Source of the DNA: Belnapia arida
GTDB taxonomy: Bacteria > Pseudomonadota > Alphaproteobacteria > Acetobacterales > Acetobacteraceae
Assembly (NCBI RefSeq): GCF_016773205.1
Contig: NZ_JAETWB010000001.1
Span: 806,001 to 870,000 of the forward strand
Length of the DNA: 64,000 nt
Direction of reading: 5' to 3'
Below the pieces are notes generated by a model. The model had not been told where the DNA came from and ran no database searches. It was given only the letters and a program-made list of their open reading frames with translations. Positions 9,152 to 18,401 of the stretch are shown here, in pieces. How positions within the stretch are numbered: the stretch's first letter is position 1; each line of letters opens with the position of its first letter. The position numbers and the translations under genes were made by a program.

Positions 9152-9802
9152 TCAGCTGCCGATATTGACGACCTGGACGCGGCGGTTCCGCGACTCGTTC
9201 ACCTGCGGCGGCGTCTGCACCAGTAGCTGGGAGGAGCCGAAGCCAACCGCCACCATCCGGCTGTCGGGCACGCCAAAGACGCGCATGAGATAGTCGCGCA
9301 CCGCGGCGGCGCGGCGCTCGGACAGGGCCTGGTTCACCGCGGCATCGCCGACCGTGTCGGTATGGCCCTCGATGCGGAAGCGGTAGGGGGCAAGGTCGGG
9401 CGAGGCGAGGGCACGGCCAAGCGGGGCGAGCGCGCGCTCGGCCTCCGGAGTCAGCGTGGCCGAGCCACTCGGGAAGGTCACGGTGATGGAGACCGAGGGC
9501 GCATCAGCCGTTGTCTCGCGCGGCGCGGCGCGGGGCGCGGGTGGCCGGGCGGTCGCCGCCTGGTCCGTCGGCGGGGCCTGGGGCCGGGCCGGCGTGCTCC
9601 AGACCGGGGCCGGGGCGGCGACCGGGGCGGGGGCGGCAGGCGCCTCGCCCGGTAGGCGGATGCCGCGGGTGCCGGCGCTGCCCGAGGGCTTCAGCCGGTC
9701 GATCAGCGACTGCGCGGCGCTGTCGCTCTGCGCGCCGGCGAGGCCGGGAAGGGTGAGGGCGAGCGTGGCTGCAAGGCAGGCCAGCACGGGAAGCCGGGCC
9801 AT
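9152..9802 (-). CDS. OmpA-family peptidoglycan-binding protein (copy 1)
   Basis: 216 residues from ATG 9802. This start gives a clean Sec signal, LVACLAATL-type core ending ALTLPGLAGAQ, and has GAGAAAG-like purines upstream; longer in-frame starts only add Arg-rich sequence. The mature N-terminus carries the short motif GTRGIRLPGE, then a Pro/Ala linker. The C-terminal OmpA-like domain shows the diagnostic RIEGHTDTVGDAAVNQALSE and RVQVVNIGS end. It should sit in the periplasm binding peptidoglycan. It is a clear paralogue of the next gene, 46 bp away. Neither has an OmpA beta-barrel or a lipobox, so how they attach to a membrane, if at all, is unclear. Confidence 0.85.
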   Translation of the reverse strand: MARLPVLACLAATLALTLPGLAGAQSDSAAQSLIDRLKPSGSAGTRGIRLPGEAPAAPAPVAAPAPVWSTPARPQAPPTDQAATARPPAPRAAPRETTADAPSVSITVTFPSGSATLTPEAERALAPLGRALASPDLAPYRFRIEGHTDTVGDAAVNQALSERRAAAVRDYLMRVFGVPDSRMVAVGFGSSQLLVQTPPQVNESRNRRVQVVNIGS

Positions 9803-9848
9803 GATGCGGGTGCTTTCTCGGTCGGGATGTTGGGGGGACATGGTGGGC

Positions 9849-10415
9849 CTAGCTGCCGAGATTGATGATCTGGACCCGGCGGTTGCGCGCCTGCGCGGTC
9901 TCGTCCGGGGTGGCGACCAGGGGCTGGCTCTCGCCGAGGCCGATCGATTCCAGCCGCGCCGCGCTGACGCCATGGCGCGTGGTCAGGTAGTCGCGCACCG
10001 CGGCGGCGCGGCGTTCGGAAAGGGCTTGGTTCAGCCCTGGGCCGCCGACGGTGTCGGTATGGCCCTCGATGCGGAAGCGGTAGGGTGCCAGGTCGGGCGA
10101 GGCGAGGGCGCGGCCAAGCTCGTCCAGGCTGCGCTCGGCCTCGAGCGTCAGCGTGGCGGAGCCGGTGGCGAAGCGGAGCATGATCGAGGCGGCCGCGGTG
10201 CCGGGTGGCGCCGTGGTGGTAGGCTGGGCTGACGGCGCCGCGGCCGACGGCGGCTGGCCGGGGATGCGGATGCCGCGGGTGCGTCCCGGCTGAAGCTGCT
10301 CGATCAGCTCCCGCATGCTCGGGTTGTCGGCCTGGCTGCGCTGGGCTCCGGCCTGACCGGGGGCAAGCAGGACGGCCGCGCCGAGCATCAGCAGGGTCCG
10401 AGCAGTGCAGGTCAT
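9849..10415 (-). CDS. OmpA-family peptidoglycan-binding protein (copy 2)
   Basis: 188 residues from ATG 10415, which opens directly into a signal peptide (TLLMLGAAVLLAPGQAGAQ). The layout is the same as copy 1: helical motif LIEQLQPG, the block RTRGIRIPGQ, a short Ala/Pro linker, and an OmpA-like domain with RIEGHTDTVGGPGLNQALSE. The two C-terminal domains are close to identical over long stretches, so this is a tandem duplication. The gene lies 118 bp from tssG on the same strand. A structural link to the type VI system, for example anchoring to peptidoglycan, is possible but not shown. Confidence 0.85.
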   Translation of the reverse strand: MTCTARTLLMLGAAVLLAPGQAGAQRSQADNPSMRELIEQLQPGRTRGIRIPGQPPSAAAPSAQPTTTAPPGTAAASIMLRFATGSATLTLEAERSLDELGRALASPDLAPYRFRIEGHTDTVGGPGLNQALSERRAAAVRDYLTTRHGVSAARLESIGLGESQPLVATPDETAQARNRRVQIINLGS

Positions 10416-10532
10416 GAGGCGCCTCCGTCCGTGGCCGTTATGATAGCGCAAAACCAACATTGCGGCACATCGTCTGTCGTCATGCGCGCCCCGGTTTCGG
10501 GCGGAATAGGCGGAGGTGGGACCTCACAAATC

Positions 10533-11558
10533 TCACTTCGCCGTGACGAGGCTGCCGTCGAAGCGCGGCTCCGTTCCGTCGCGCCGGCGGGGCCGAGGCG
10601 TGGTGAGCCAGGACGACCAGCCGAGCCGCCCCTGGCCAAGGGCCAGTGATGGAATCGCCTCCGCCGCCAGCACCGGGTTGATGGCGAAGCTGGTATCGAG
10701 CCCGGCGAAGAGGCGGGCCAGGGCGAGGACGCGGCCATGCTGCGGTGTGCCGGGCAGCATGGCCTGGAAGCGCTCGCGGTCGAGCGGGCCGATGCGGATG
10801 GTGAAGCGGGCCTGGCTGTCCCAGGTCTCGGCCCCCGCGACGGCACCCTGGCCGAGCACCGCGTGCTGGCCGCCGATCGTTCGGCCGCGACCGCCACCCG
10901 CGAGCCTCGTCTGCTCGCTGGGCGGCAGACGGATCCAGCCGCCGGCGAATTCCTCGATGCGGACGGGGAGGCCCGTTTCCTCCTCCAGCATCGCCTGGAG
11001 CCGCGCGGCGGAGCGGCTGCGGGAGGCGAGGTTGCCGGCATGGTAGAGCAGCCGCGACAGGTCGAGGCCGAGCCGTCCCTCGAGATGCGGCGTGGCGAGG
11101 CCGATGACGGCGGCCAGCGCCCGCTCGGCCGGCGCCGGGTCCCGCGTCGGGCGGTACTTGTCGCCCGCCTTGACGAAGAGGCCGGTGAAGCGCGAGGCGC
11201 CCATGTCGAGGAAGGCATGCAGCGCCTCCGACCGCTTGCGCTGCTCCGTCCCGACCAGGGCGGTGAAGTGGCGCGGCAGCACGCCACCCGCCCCGACCAG
11301 GCCGAAGGTCGTGACAGGGAGTTGCCGCACCTCGGCGCGGGGCGGGCCGATCTCCCCCTCCGGATAGCCGAGGCGGAGCACGGTGCGGTAGCGCAGCGCC
11401 AGCACGTCGCCGCCGGGGGCCAGCAGATGCGCCGCCTGGTCGAGGCTGAAGCGCGTCGGCTCCTGGATCAGCCGGGCGCGCGGCGGGGCGGGCAGCGCCC
11501 GGATGGGCGGCGGCAGGGCGTTCACAGCAGCGACCGCGTGCCGCTCCGCGCCGGCCAT
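10533..11558 (-). CDS. tssG: Type VI secretion baseplate protein TssG (ImpH/VasB)
   Basis: 341 residues. The N-terminal phrase PTRFSLDQAAHLL corresponds to the usual TssG opening (PxRFxFFQAVRLL), followed by LRYRTVLRLGYPEGEI and the VTTFGLVGAGGVLPRHFT block typical of the family (VxxxGLxGxxGxLPxxYT). Later come RLLYHAGNLASRSRSA and the FTIRIGPLDRERFQAMLPG segment. TssG joins TssE, TssF and TssK to form the baseplate wedge. Its start overlaps the end of tssF by 37 bp in another frame, so translation is probably coupled. It is the last gene of the minus-strand tss operon. Confidence 0.93.
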   Translation of the reverse strand: MAGAERHAVAAVNALPPPIRALPAPPRARLIQEPTRFSLDQAAHLLAPGGDVLALRYRTVLRLGYPEGEIGPPRAEVRQLPVTTFGLVGAGGVLPRHFTALVGTEQRKRSEALHAFLDMGASRFTGLFVKAGDKYRPTRDPAPAERALAAVIGLATPHLEGRLGLDLSRLLYHAGNLASRSRSAARLQAMLEEETGLPVRIEEFAGGWIRLPPSEQTRLAGGGRGRTIGGQHAVLGQGAVAGAETWDSQARFTIRIGPLDRERFQAMLPGTPQHGRVLALARLFAGLDTSFAINPVLAAEAIPSLALGQGRLGWSSWLTTPRPRRRDGTEPRFDGSLVTAK

Positions 11559-13345
11559 TGCGCGACGGTGCCGGTGCGGCCGCGGAGCGCGACGCCGGTG
11601 CGGACGAAGGCATTCACCGAGACCTGGAGCGAGAGGAAGCGCTCCAGCACCGCTGCCATGAGGTAAAGGCCGCCCCCCTGCCAGCGCTGCGCATCATAGG
11701 TCAGCGTCACGTCGAGGCCGCGCACCAACGCGCCGGGCCGCCCGCCCGGCAACCGCGCCACGCCGGGCCGGGCATCGACGGCGAGCAGCGCGGCGAGGGA
11801 CGAGCGGCTCTCGGCGCTGTCGCGCAAGTCGTGCAGGCGAAGCATCTCGCGCAGCGCCAGCGCCCCGGCCTCGCCGCCGCTGACCGAGAGGTGGTTCAGC
11901 GCCAGATGCGAGATCAGCTTCCAGGCGCCACGCTCGCGGAGATTGGGGCGGAGCGTCGGCGTCGGCGGCGAGAGCGCCTCGGCGAAGGCGGCGGGCGAGC
12001 CGCCCGTGGCGATGCGAAGCTGCGGCTGCCCGCCGCCGAAGGGCAGCATGCTCGGCAGGTCGCGGTTGCAGCAGAGTGCCTCGACCGTCAGGACGCCATC
12101 GGCCGGGCGGCTTGGGTCGAAGGCGGCGTCGCGCAGGCTGAGGAGCGTCTCCGTGCCGCCCAGCGCGGGCGGGGCAGGGCGGCGGCTGGCGATGTAGTGG
12201 GCCTCGGCGGCCTCGCCCTCCGCATCGGCGCGGCCGACCCGATGGAAGGGCAGGATGAAGCGGCGGGTGCCGTCGGCGCGGCTCTCCCGCACCTGCTCGA
12301 CGGCATAGACTTCGAGCGCGGTCGGGCGGCGCGCATCCGGCACGACCAGCCACTCGGACTGGGTGCCGTCGAGGGCGATTGGCTCGCAGCGCTGCGGGAA
12401 GAGGTTCACCGCGGGGGTGCAGGCGAGGGCGAAATTCTCCGCCGTCAGCGTACGCTCCAGCTCCGGCATGGAGCGGGAGAGGTAGAGGAAGACCTCCAGC
12501 CGGTCGCCCTTCTGGACGAGGCTGCGGGCATCGAGCCCGTCGAGGTCGAGATAGAGGAACTTCTCCGGGAAGGCGAAGAACTCGGTCAGCAGCCGGTGGC
12601 CGGAGAAGGCGCGGCGCGGCCAGGGCAGCGCCGCCTCCTCCGCCTCGAAGCCGCCGGGCTGCAAGGCGCCGGCGCCGAGGATGGTGGGGCGCGCATCGGC
12701 CGGGCCGTCGGCGAGGGCGATGGACATGGTTGCGGTGCAGAGCAGCTCGTGGAGCTGGGCGGCGGCGGGGCCGATGCCGCGGAGATGCAGCCGCAGCCGG
12801 TCGAGGCCGAGCTCCGCCATCGGCAGGTCGGGCGAGGCGGTGCGCAACGTGAGGCGGAGGCAGGCGACGGCGCCGGCAGCGCGCGGATTGGCGGGGGCGG
12901 TGAGCGGCAGGCCGGCGAGGCGCGCGGAGTCGATGACGAGGGGCCAGAGCGTCACGTCGTGGCAGGTTCGGAAACGGACGGGCTCGCCGCGCACCGGCTC
13001 CGTCTCCACCGCGAGGCCGCGCGGTACCTTCACCGGCGCGCGCGTATCGGCGGGCGGGGCGAGGCGGAGCGTCGTCATGGACGGGACGGGGGCCAGCAGG
13101 TGCGGCGAGAGCATCTCGAGCAGCGCGTCGCTGATCTCGGGCAGCTCGTCATCCAGCCGGTGCTGGACGCGCGCGGCGAGGAAGGCGATGCCCTCCAGCA
13201 GCCGGGCGACGAAGGGGTCGTCCACCGTCTCGGCGGAGAGGCGGAGGCGGCCGGCGACCTTGGGGAAGGCCTCCGCGAATTCGCCGGCATCGCGGCGGAT
13301 GGCGGCCAGCTCGCGGTTGAAATAGGGGAGCAGCGTCTCCGACAT
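11522..13345 (-). CDS. tssF: Type VI secretion baseplate protein TssF (ImpG/VasA)
   Basis: 607 residues from ATG 13345. The N-terminus is textbook TssF: LLPYFNRELAAIRRDAGEFA, PKVAGRLRLSAETVDDPFVARLLEGIAFLAARVQ split over adjacent positions, and DDELPEISDALLEMLSPHLL. The C-terminal part, LYLMAAVLERFLSLQVSVNAFV, is also typical. A longer in-frame start exists at 13486 but would add 47 Arg/Ser-rich residues inside tssE, so ATG 13345, one base after the tssE stop, is preferred. TssF forms the structural core of the baseplate with TssG. Confidence 0.95.
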   Translation of the reverse strand: MSETLLPYFNRELAAIRRDAGEFAEAFPKVAGRLRLSAETVDDPFVARLLEGIAFLAARVQHRLDDELPEISDALLEMLSPHLLAPVPSMTTLRLAPPADTRAPVKVPRGLAVETEPVRGEPVRFRTCHDVTLWPLVIDSARLAGLPLTAPANPRAAGAVACLRLTLRTASPDLPMAELGLDRLRLHLRGIGPAAAQLHELLCTATMSIALADGPADARPTILGAGALQPGGFEAEEAALPWPRRAFSGHRLLTEFFAFPEKFLYLDLDGLDARSLVQKGDRLEVFLYLSRSMPELERTLTAENFALACTPAVNLFPQRCEPIALDGTQSEWLVVPDARRPTALEVYAVEQVRESRADGTRRFILPFHRVGRADAEGEAAEAHYIASRRPAPPALGGTETLLSLRDAAFDPSRPADGVLTVEALCCNRDLPSMLPFGGGQPQLRIATGGSPAAFAEALSPPTPTLRPNLRERGAWKLISHLALNHLSVSGGEAGALALREMLRLHDLRDSAESRSSLAALLAVDARPGVARLPGGRPGALVRGLDVTLTYDAQRWQGGGLYLMAAVLERFLSLQVSVNAFVRTGVALRGRTGTVAQWPARSGTRSLL

Positions 13346-13346
13346 C

Positions 13347-13847
13347 TCAGCCCTCGCGTACCGAGACGTCGAGGGTGACGGGGCGGAGCTGCGTCTCGAA
13401 GCTGATCTGCTCCGGCACCGGGTCGCTGCGCAGCACCGCCTCCACGCGGAGGCGGAGGGTGCGGTCCAGCGGCTCCGCCCGTTCACGCGGCGACTTGGCC
13501 AGCGTCACGCGGATGTTGGTCAGGCGCGGCTCGAAGCGGCGGATGGCGGCTTCCACCTCGGTCGCCAGGGCATCGCGCCGCTCATCCTCGGTGAAGCTGC
13601 CGGCGGTCGGGTCCGGCACGCCATAGCCGAGGGGCGAGACGGGGAGGGCGGCGAGCTCGGAGGGAAGCGGGACACGGCGGCGGCGGGCGTTCAGCAGCGC
13701 TTCCATGTCCCGCCGCACCGCCTGGCGCAGCAGCTCCACCGCATAGGCCTGAGTGACCGGCGGATCGACCGGCGCTGCCGGATCGGCATCCAGCAGCCGG
13801 TCCAGCAGCGGCAGCCGGATGCGCCACCCGCGCGTCGCATCGCTCAT
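13347..13847 (-). CDS. tssE: Type VI secretion baseplate protein TssE (gp25-like)
   Basis: 166 residues. It has the gp25/lysozyme-related fold pattern of TssE: LLDRLLD near the start, RRDMEALLNARR, SPLGYGVPD, then IRRFEPRLTNIRVTLAK and LRLRVEAVL before a strand-rich end. TssE starts the baseplate and contacts the sheath. The start codon overlaps the tagJ stop by 4 bp (ATGA). Confidence 0.93.
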   Translation of the reverse strand: MSDATRGWRIRLPLLDRLLDADPAAPVDPPVTQAYAVELLRQAVRRDMEALLNARRRRVPLPSELAALPVSPLGYGVPDPTAGSFTEDERRDALATEVEAAIRRFEPRLTNIRVTLAKSPRERAEPLDRTLRLRVEAVLRSDPVPEQISFETQLRPVTLDVSVREG

Positions 13848-14647
13848 GTGAAGGTCAGCGTGCCTGCGTCGGCAAGCGGCATGGCGTCCTCGCCGGCGAG
13901 GAAGAGGCGCTGGCCGAGGCCGCGCACCGGGCCGGTGCCGGCATCGGGCCAATCCGTCTCGCGGCCGAGCTTGAGCGCGGCGGGCGTCGCCGGATCGGTC
14001 CAGAGATAGATGGCGGGGACGAAGACGAGGCCCTCGGTGCCGTCCTTCAGGGTGAGGTTGGTGCGGCGCCAGAAGAGGTCGCGCGGGCGGCGGGGCGCCT
14101 CGAAGACGAGGCTCTGCAGCCGCTCGATGGGCACCCACATGTACTCGCCACCCGCCGTCAGCACCTCGAGATGCGGGCTGAACAGGTCATCGGCATCGCG
14201 GAAGTCGTCGAAGGGCGTCACCTTGCCGTCCGGCGCCTCGGCCTCGCCGGGGGCGCGGGGGCGAAGCTCCTCCGCCTCGGCCGCGGCGGCGGCGGCGGCG
14301 GCGGCATCGCCGAGGCGGAGCAGGGTCACGGCGCGCATCGCGGCGGTCTGCGCCGGCGTCGCCTCGTCGCCCTGGAATTTCGGCACGCGGCCCTCGCCGA
14401 AGACTTGGCGGCGAACGACCTCGGCGCGCAGCAGGCGGCGGAATTCGAGGACGGCGGGGGAGGGCTCGTCCTCGACCACGCTGTCGAGCGTGCGGTCGGC
14501 GCGCTCCACATCGCCGGAGAAAAGCAGCATCTCCGTCAGCAGCCAGCGCGCGCCGGCATCGCGCGGGGCGGCCTTCACCCCGGCGGTGGCGGCGGCGATG
14601 GCGGCGGGCAGGTCGCCCTTCTGGAATGCGTCACCGATCGTGCTCAT
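13844..14647 (-). CDS. tagJ: TagJ / ImpE-family type VI accessory protein
   Basis: 267 residues. The N-terminal half is a TPR-like helical region (DAGARWLLTEMLLFSGDVERAD, with RRLLRAEVVRRQVF) and the C-terminal half holds the ImpE signature, EYMWVPIERLQSL followed by PRRPRDLFWRRTNL and GLVFVPAIY. TagJ binds the sheath protein TssB in systems that carry it and modulates ClpV-driven recycling. A run of nine alanines (GCG-rich, about 14280-14307) marks the linker. The gene sits between tssC2 and tssE with ATGA overlaps on both sides. Confidence 0.9.
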   Translation of the reverse strand: MSTIGDAFQKGDLPAAIAAATAGVKAAPRDAGARWLLTEMLLFSGDVERADRTLDSVVEDEPSPAVLEFRRLLRAEVVRRQVFGEGRVPKFQGDEATPAQTAAMRAVTLLRLGDAAAAAAAAAEAEELRPRAPGEAEAPDGKVTPFDDFRDADDLFSPHLEVLTAGGEYMWVPIERLQSLVFEAPRRPRDLFWRRTNLTLKDGTEGLVFVPAIYLWTDPATPAALKLGRETDWPDAGTGPVRGLGQRLFLAGEDAMPLADAGTLTFT

Positions 14648-16224
14648 GCTGCGGCCCTCGGCGCGGAAAGGTCGGTGACCAGCCGGAAGGCAGCGCCTAC
14701 CTCATCCAGCTGGAAATGCGGTTGCATCAGGATGGTGCAGCCGAAGACGCCGGGCTGGCCCGGCTTCTCCCGCACCTCGACCTTGGAGGCGCGGAGCGGC
14801 TGGCGCGCGCCGCTCTCGCCGGCGGCGCCGCTGGTGGTGCTGGTGAACTGCATCAACCAGGTCTGCAGCCGCCGCTCGATCTCCTGCGGCGTCTTGAAGC
14901 TGCCGACCATGTCGCGGCCCATCATCTTGACGCAATGGGCGAAGCGGCTGACGCAGAGCACGGCGTTGAACTGGGCGGAGAGGCGTTGGTTGGCACTGGC
15001 CGCCTCGCCCGTCATGCGCGGCGGGCGGTGCAGGCTGGGCGCGGCGGCGAAGGCGGCCTCCGGCAGGCCCTCGAGGCCGATCAGCGGCATGAGGCCTGCT
15101 TCGACGACCAGGCGCTCCTGGTCGTCCGTCAGGGCGAGCTCGACCGGCGGGCGCGGCGGCGGGCCGGGCGGGTCGGAGCGCAGGCGCTCCACCGGCAGCC
15201 CGTCGACGACGCCGCCCAGGGGGGCGGCATGGACGGTGGCGCCACGGATATCGGCCGGCCAGCCATAATTGGCGAAGGCGCGCATGGCGACGGCGGCGAG
15301 CGGATAGACCGGGCTCATCCAGGCACGGGCGCCGGGCTGGCCGGCATCCGTGTGGTAGCGGAAGCGGTCGGCGCGGCTGCCATTATCCGGCCAGGGCGGG
15401 CGGGCCAGGACGCGCGGCAGCAACACGGAGAGGAAGCGCGTATCCTCCCGCTCCTGCAGGCTGCGCCACCGGCGGCGTTCCGGTCCGCGCATCGGCTCGG
15501 TCGGGTCGATGGCGGGGCCGAGCTCCTGCCACTGGTCGAGGCCGAAGAGCGAGGGATGGGCGGCGACGACCGTGGGCGAGAAGGCGGCGGCGGCGACGGC
15601 GGCCAGCGCATCGAGCCCGGCGATGTCGTCGGTGTTGCTGCCGGGACCGGGGAAGGGGCGCATTTCCCAGTCGCCGCAAAGCAGGCCATAAGGCTCGCCG
15701 CCCGGCGTGCCGAACTCCTCCTCATAAACCTTGCGGAAGAGCTGGCTCTGGTCGAATTCGACGGCCCGTTCGAAGTCGCGGCAGAGCTCCGACCAGCGGA
15801 GGGTGAGCAGCTTCGCCTTGCAGCTCCGCCCCGGCGGCAGCCGGTCGACCAGCCAACGAAGGCCGCGCCAGGAGCCTTCCAGCCGGCGCAGCCGCTCCTG
15901 CCGGAGTACGGCGTCGAGTTGTTCCGAGATCATCCGGTCGATGGTGGCGATGTCGCGGTCGACGGCTTCTTCCAGCCGGGTCATCGCTTCGGCGCGGCCG
16001 CGCCGGCTGCCGTCATGATCGAGGATCGCGGAGAGGCTGTCCGTCCCGAACCAGAGATTCAGCGCGCTGGCCGGCCCCTCGACCAGGAAGCTGGCGATGC
16101 CATCAGCCGCGGCGGCCCCGGCCCGGCCGAGGAAGGCGCCGGCAAGGGCGGCCGCGCGCAAGGGCGGCGGAGCCGGAGCCCCGGTACCGGCATCGGCCGC
16201 CGCCGCGGCCGGCGATCCATCCAT
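14644..16224 (-). CDS. Second sheath-large-subunit paralogue TssC2 (ImpD-like)
   Basis: 526 residues from ATG 16224, chosen because a GGGAGAGGGAG purine tract lies just upstream; an ATG 9 codons earlier (16251) is the alternative. It aligns with the neighbouring TssC along its length: [36 protein letters not shown] and GGEPYGLLCGDWEM in the first half, SRFAHCVKMMGRDMVGSF and LRASKVEVREKPG in the second. The middle is much more divergent and longer, with a Pro-rich insertion (PPGPPPRPP), and the first 40 residues are Ala/Gly-rich. Some alphaproteobacterial systems carry two TssC proteins (the TssC40/TssC41 pair of Agrobacterium). Whether this copy enters the sheath or plays a capping role is unknown. 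Confidence 0.85.
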   Translation of the reverse strand: MDGSPAAAAADAGTGAPAPPPLRAAALAGAFLGRAGAAAADGIASFLVEGPASALNLWFGTDSLSAILDHDGSRRGRAEAMTRLEEAVDRDIATIDRMISEQLDAVLRQERLRRLEGSWRGLRWLVDRLPPGRSCKAKLLTLRWSELCRDFERAVEFDQSQLFRKVYEEEFGTPGGEPYGLLCGDWEMRPFPGPGSNTDDIAGLDALAAVAAAAFSPTVVAAHPSLFGLDQWQELGPAIDPTEPMRGPERRRWRSLQEREDTRFLSVLLPRVLARPPWPDNGSRADRFRYHTDAGQPGARAWMSPVYPLAAVAMRAFANYGWPADIRGATVHAAPLGGVVDGLPVERLRSDPPGPPPRPPVELALTDDQERLVVEAGLMPLIGLEGLPEAAFAAAPSLHRPPRMTGEAASANQRLSAQFNAVLCVSRFAHCVKMMGRDMVGSFKTPQEIERRLQTWLMQFTSTTSGAAGESGARQPLRASKVEVREKPGQPGVFGCTILMQPHFQLDEVGAAFRLVTDLSAPRAAA

Positions 16225-16285
16225 GCTGCGGCGCTCCCTCTCCCGACACATAGGCGCTGGCCCGGCCTGAGCCGGGCCAGACGGG

Positions 16286-17779
16286 TCAGGCCTTCTGCGG
16301 GATGCGGGCGACCATCCGCATGGAGGTTGTCAGCTCCTCCATCTGCAGCCAGGGCTGCAGATAGGCGACGGCGTTGTAGGAGCCCGGGCGGCCCGGAATT
16401 TCCTTCACCTCGACCTTGGCCTCGCGCAGCGGGTAGCGCGCCTTGGTCTCGGCGCCAGCGCTCGGGTTGCCGTTGACGTAGTTCAGGATCCAGCGGTTCA
16501 GCCACTGCTCGCAATCGGAGGACTCCATGAAGGAGCCGATCTTGTCGCGCGCCATCACCTTGAGGAAATGGGCGAAGCGGCTGGTCGCCATCAGGTAGGG
16601 CAGGCGGGCCGAGATGGCGGCGTTGGAGGTCGCCTCCGGCCGGTCGTACTTCTTGGGCTTCTGGGTGGACTGGGCACCGAAGAAGACCGCGTAGTCGGTG
16701 TTGCGGTAGTGGCAGAGCGGCAGGAAGCCGAGCGAGGAGAGCTCCGCCTCGCGCCGGTCGGTGATGCCGATCTCCGTCGGGCACTTGGCGTCCATGTCGC
16801 CATCGTCCGAGGTGAAGACGTGCGTCGGCAGGTTCTGCACCTTGCCGCCGCCCTCGGCGCCGCGGATGGCCACGCAGAAGCTGGTCTGGGCGAAGCTGTC
16901 GGTGAGGCGCTGGGCCATCACATAGGCCGCATTCATCCAGCAATAGTCGTTGTGGTCCATCGCCTTGGCGCGGCCGGCCTCGTCGAAGGGTGCTTCCTCA
17001 TAGCCGAACTCATCGACCGGGACGGTGCCCGCGCCATAGGGCAGCCGGGCGATGACCCGCGGCATGACGAGGGTGACGAAGCGGCTGTCCTCGGTGTCGC
17101 GGTAGGAGCGCCACTTGGCGTATTCCGCCGTCTCGAAGACCTTGGAAAGGTCGCGCGGCTTCGACAGCTCGCGCCAGTCGGAGAAGCCGAACATGCCGGC
17201 ACCGACGCCCGAGATGAAGGGCGCGAAGGCGCTGGCCGCGACATTCGAGGCGAGGCGCAACGTCTCGATGTCGTCCGGGTGGTTGGTCCACTCGTAGTCG
17301 CCGACGAGCGCGCCATAGGGCTCGCCGCCCGGCGTGCCGAACTCGTTCTCGTAGATCTTCTTGAACATCTGGCTCTGGTCGAACTCGACCGCGCGCTGCA
17401 GGTCGCGCGACAGCTCGCGCTTGCTGCATTGCAGCATCCGGAGCTTCAGCGAGGTGCCCGTCTCCGAATTCATGACCAGATAGTGCAGCCCGCGCCAGGA
17501 GCCCTCGAGCTTCAGGAAGCGCTCGTTGTGCATCACCGCATTCAGCTGGCTGCTCAGCTGGGCGTCCAGCGCGGCGATCGCCCGCTCGAAGGTCTGGGTG
17601 AGGTTGCGGCTGTAGGTGACGGTGCCCTTCAGCGCCTCCTCGGTCAGTGCCTTGATGAGGTCCTGGGCGCGGTCGCGCTCGGTCTGCTTGGTGGCGCCAA
17701 GGACCTGGTCGAGCAAGCCGAGCCCGGCCTCCTCCGTGGTCGTCGTGGCGGCGGTCGCCGAGGATTGTGTCCCGCTCAT
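16286..17779 (-). CDS. tssC: Type VI contractile sheath large subunit TssC (VipB/ImpC)
   Basis: 497 residues, the normal length for TssC. Diagnostic stretches include [81 protein letters not shown] and [16 protein letters not shown]. TssC interlocks with TssB to build the contractile tail sheath in the cytoplasm; ClpV takes it apart after firing. It lies 3 bp after tssB and 61 bp before tssC2. Confidence 0.97.
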   Translation of the reverse strand: MSGTQSSATAATTTTEEAGLGLLDQVLGATKQTERDRAQDLIKALTEEALKGTVTYSRNLTQTFERAIAALDAQLSSQLNAVMHNERFLKLEGSWRGLHYLVMNSETGTSLKLRMLQCSKRELSRDLQRAVEFDQSQMFKKIYENEFGTPGGEPYGALVGDYEWTNHPDDIETLRLASNVAASAFAPFISGVGAGMFGFSDWRELSKPRDLSKVFETAEYAKWRSYRDTEDSRFVTLVMPRVIARLPYGAGTVPVDEFGYEEAPFDEAGRAKAMDHNDYCWMNAAYVMAQRLTDSFAQTSFCVAIRGAEGGGKVQNLPTHVFTSDDGDMDAKCPTEIGITDRREAELSSLGFLPLCHYRNTDYAVFFGAQSTQKPKKYDRPEATSNAAISARLPYLMATSRFAHFLKVMARDKIGSFMESSDCEQWLNRWILNYVNGNPSAGAETKARYPLREAKVEVKEIPGRPGSYNAVAYLQPWLQMEELTTSMRMVARIPQKA

Positions 17780-17782
17780 GGA

Positions 17783-18292
17783 TCAGCCCCCCTGCTTGTC
17801 GAGGCCGAGCTGGGACGACAGCGCCGCCAGCTTGTCCTTGTCCTGCAGAACCTCCTCGAGCAGCCCTTCAAGCTCCTCGGAGCGATCCACCTTGCTCATC
17901 AGGTCGCGCAGCTTGGCGCGGGTATCCATCAGCGCCTTCAAGGCCGGCACCTGCTCGGCCACCTTCGCCGGCTCGAAATCCTCAATCGAGCGGAATTTCA
18001 GGTTGACCGCCATCTGGCTGCCATCGCCGGCCAGGGTGTTGTCGACCTTGATGTTCAGGCCAGGCTGGATGCGGGCCATGACATCATTGAAATTGTCGCG
18101 ATCGATCTGCACGAACTTCCGTTCGGCGAGCGGCTTCAGCGGCTCGGAAGGGTCCCCGGAGAAATCGCCCATGACGCCGACGACGAAGGGCAGCTCGCGC
18201 TCGACGGCGGCGCCTTCGGTCTCGACTTCGTAGGTGATGTGGACGCGAGGTTTGCGGACCCGAGCCAGCTTCTGGTGAACGCTACCGCTCAT
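17783..18292 (-). CDS. tssB: Type VI contractile sheath small subunit TssB (VipA/ImpB)
   Basis: 169 residues. Typical TssB sequence: [57 protein letters not shown] and [19 protein letters not shown], ending in a helix with [16 protein letters not shown]. It forms the sheath with TssC. A likely promoter lies about 50-80 bp upstream (see 18341-18370), which would let sheath genes be expressed apart from tssA. Confidence 0.97.
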   Translation of the reverse strand: MSGSVHQKLARVRKPRVHITYEVETEGAAVERELPFVVGVMGDFSGDPSEPLKPLAERKFVQIDRDNFNDVMARIQPGLNIKVDNTLAGDGSQMAVNLKFRSIEDFEPAKVAEQVPALKALMDTRAKLRDLMSKVDRSEELEGLLEEVLQDKDKLAALSSQLGLDKQGG

Positions 18293-18340
18293 CTACCCTC
18301 TCCCAATTCGCACCGGTAACGGTTCTGGCATAGGGCCAAC

Positions 18341-18370
18341 ACGATACGCAGCGGCGACAATTGCCGTCAA
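18341..18370 (-). promoter_or_regulatory. Putative sigma-70-type promoter of tssB
   Basis: On the minus strand, TTGACG (18370-18365) and TATCGT (18346-18341) are 18 bp apart, ending about 49 bp before the tssB start. The first hexamer matches the consensus at five of six positions and the second at four of six. It sits in the 109-bp gap between tssA and tssB, the largest gap in the minus-strand tss operon. Confidence 0.45.
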
Positions 18371-18401
18371 TCAAACCCTTGATGACCAGTTGATCAGCCA
18401 G

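Noticed and set aside
14278-14310. GCG/GGC trinucleotide run in tagJ
   Set aside because: It encodes an in-frame Ala linker. A triplet repeat cannot switch the frame, so it is not a phase-variation tract.
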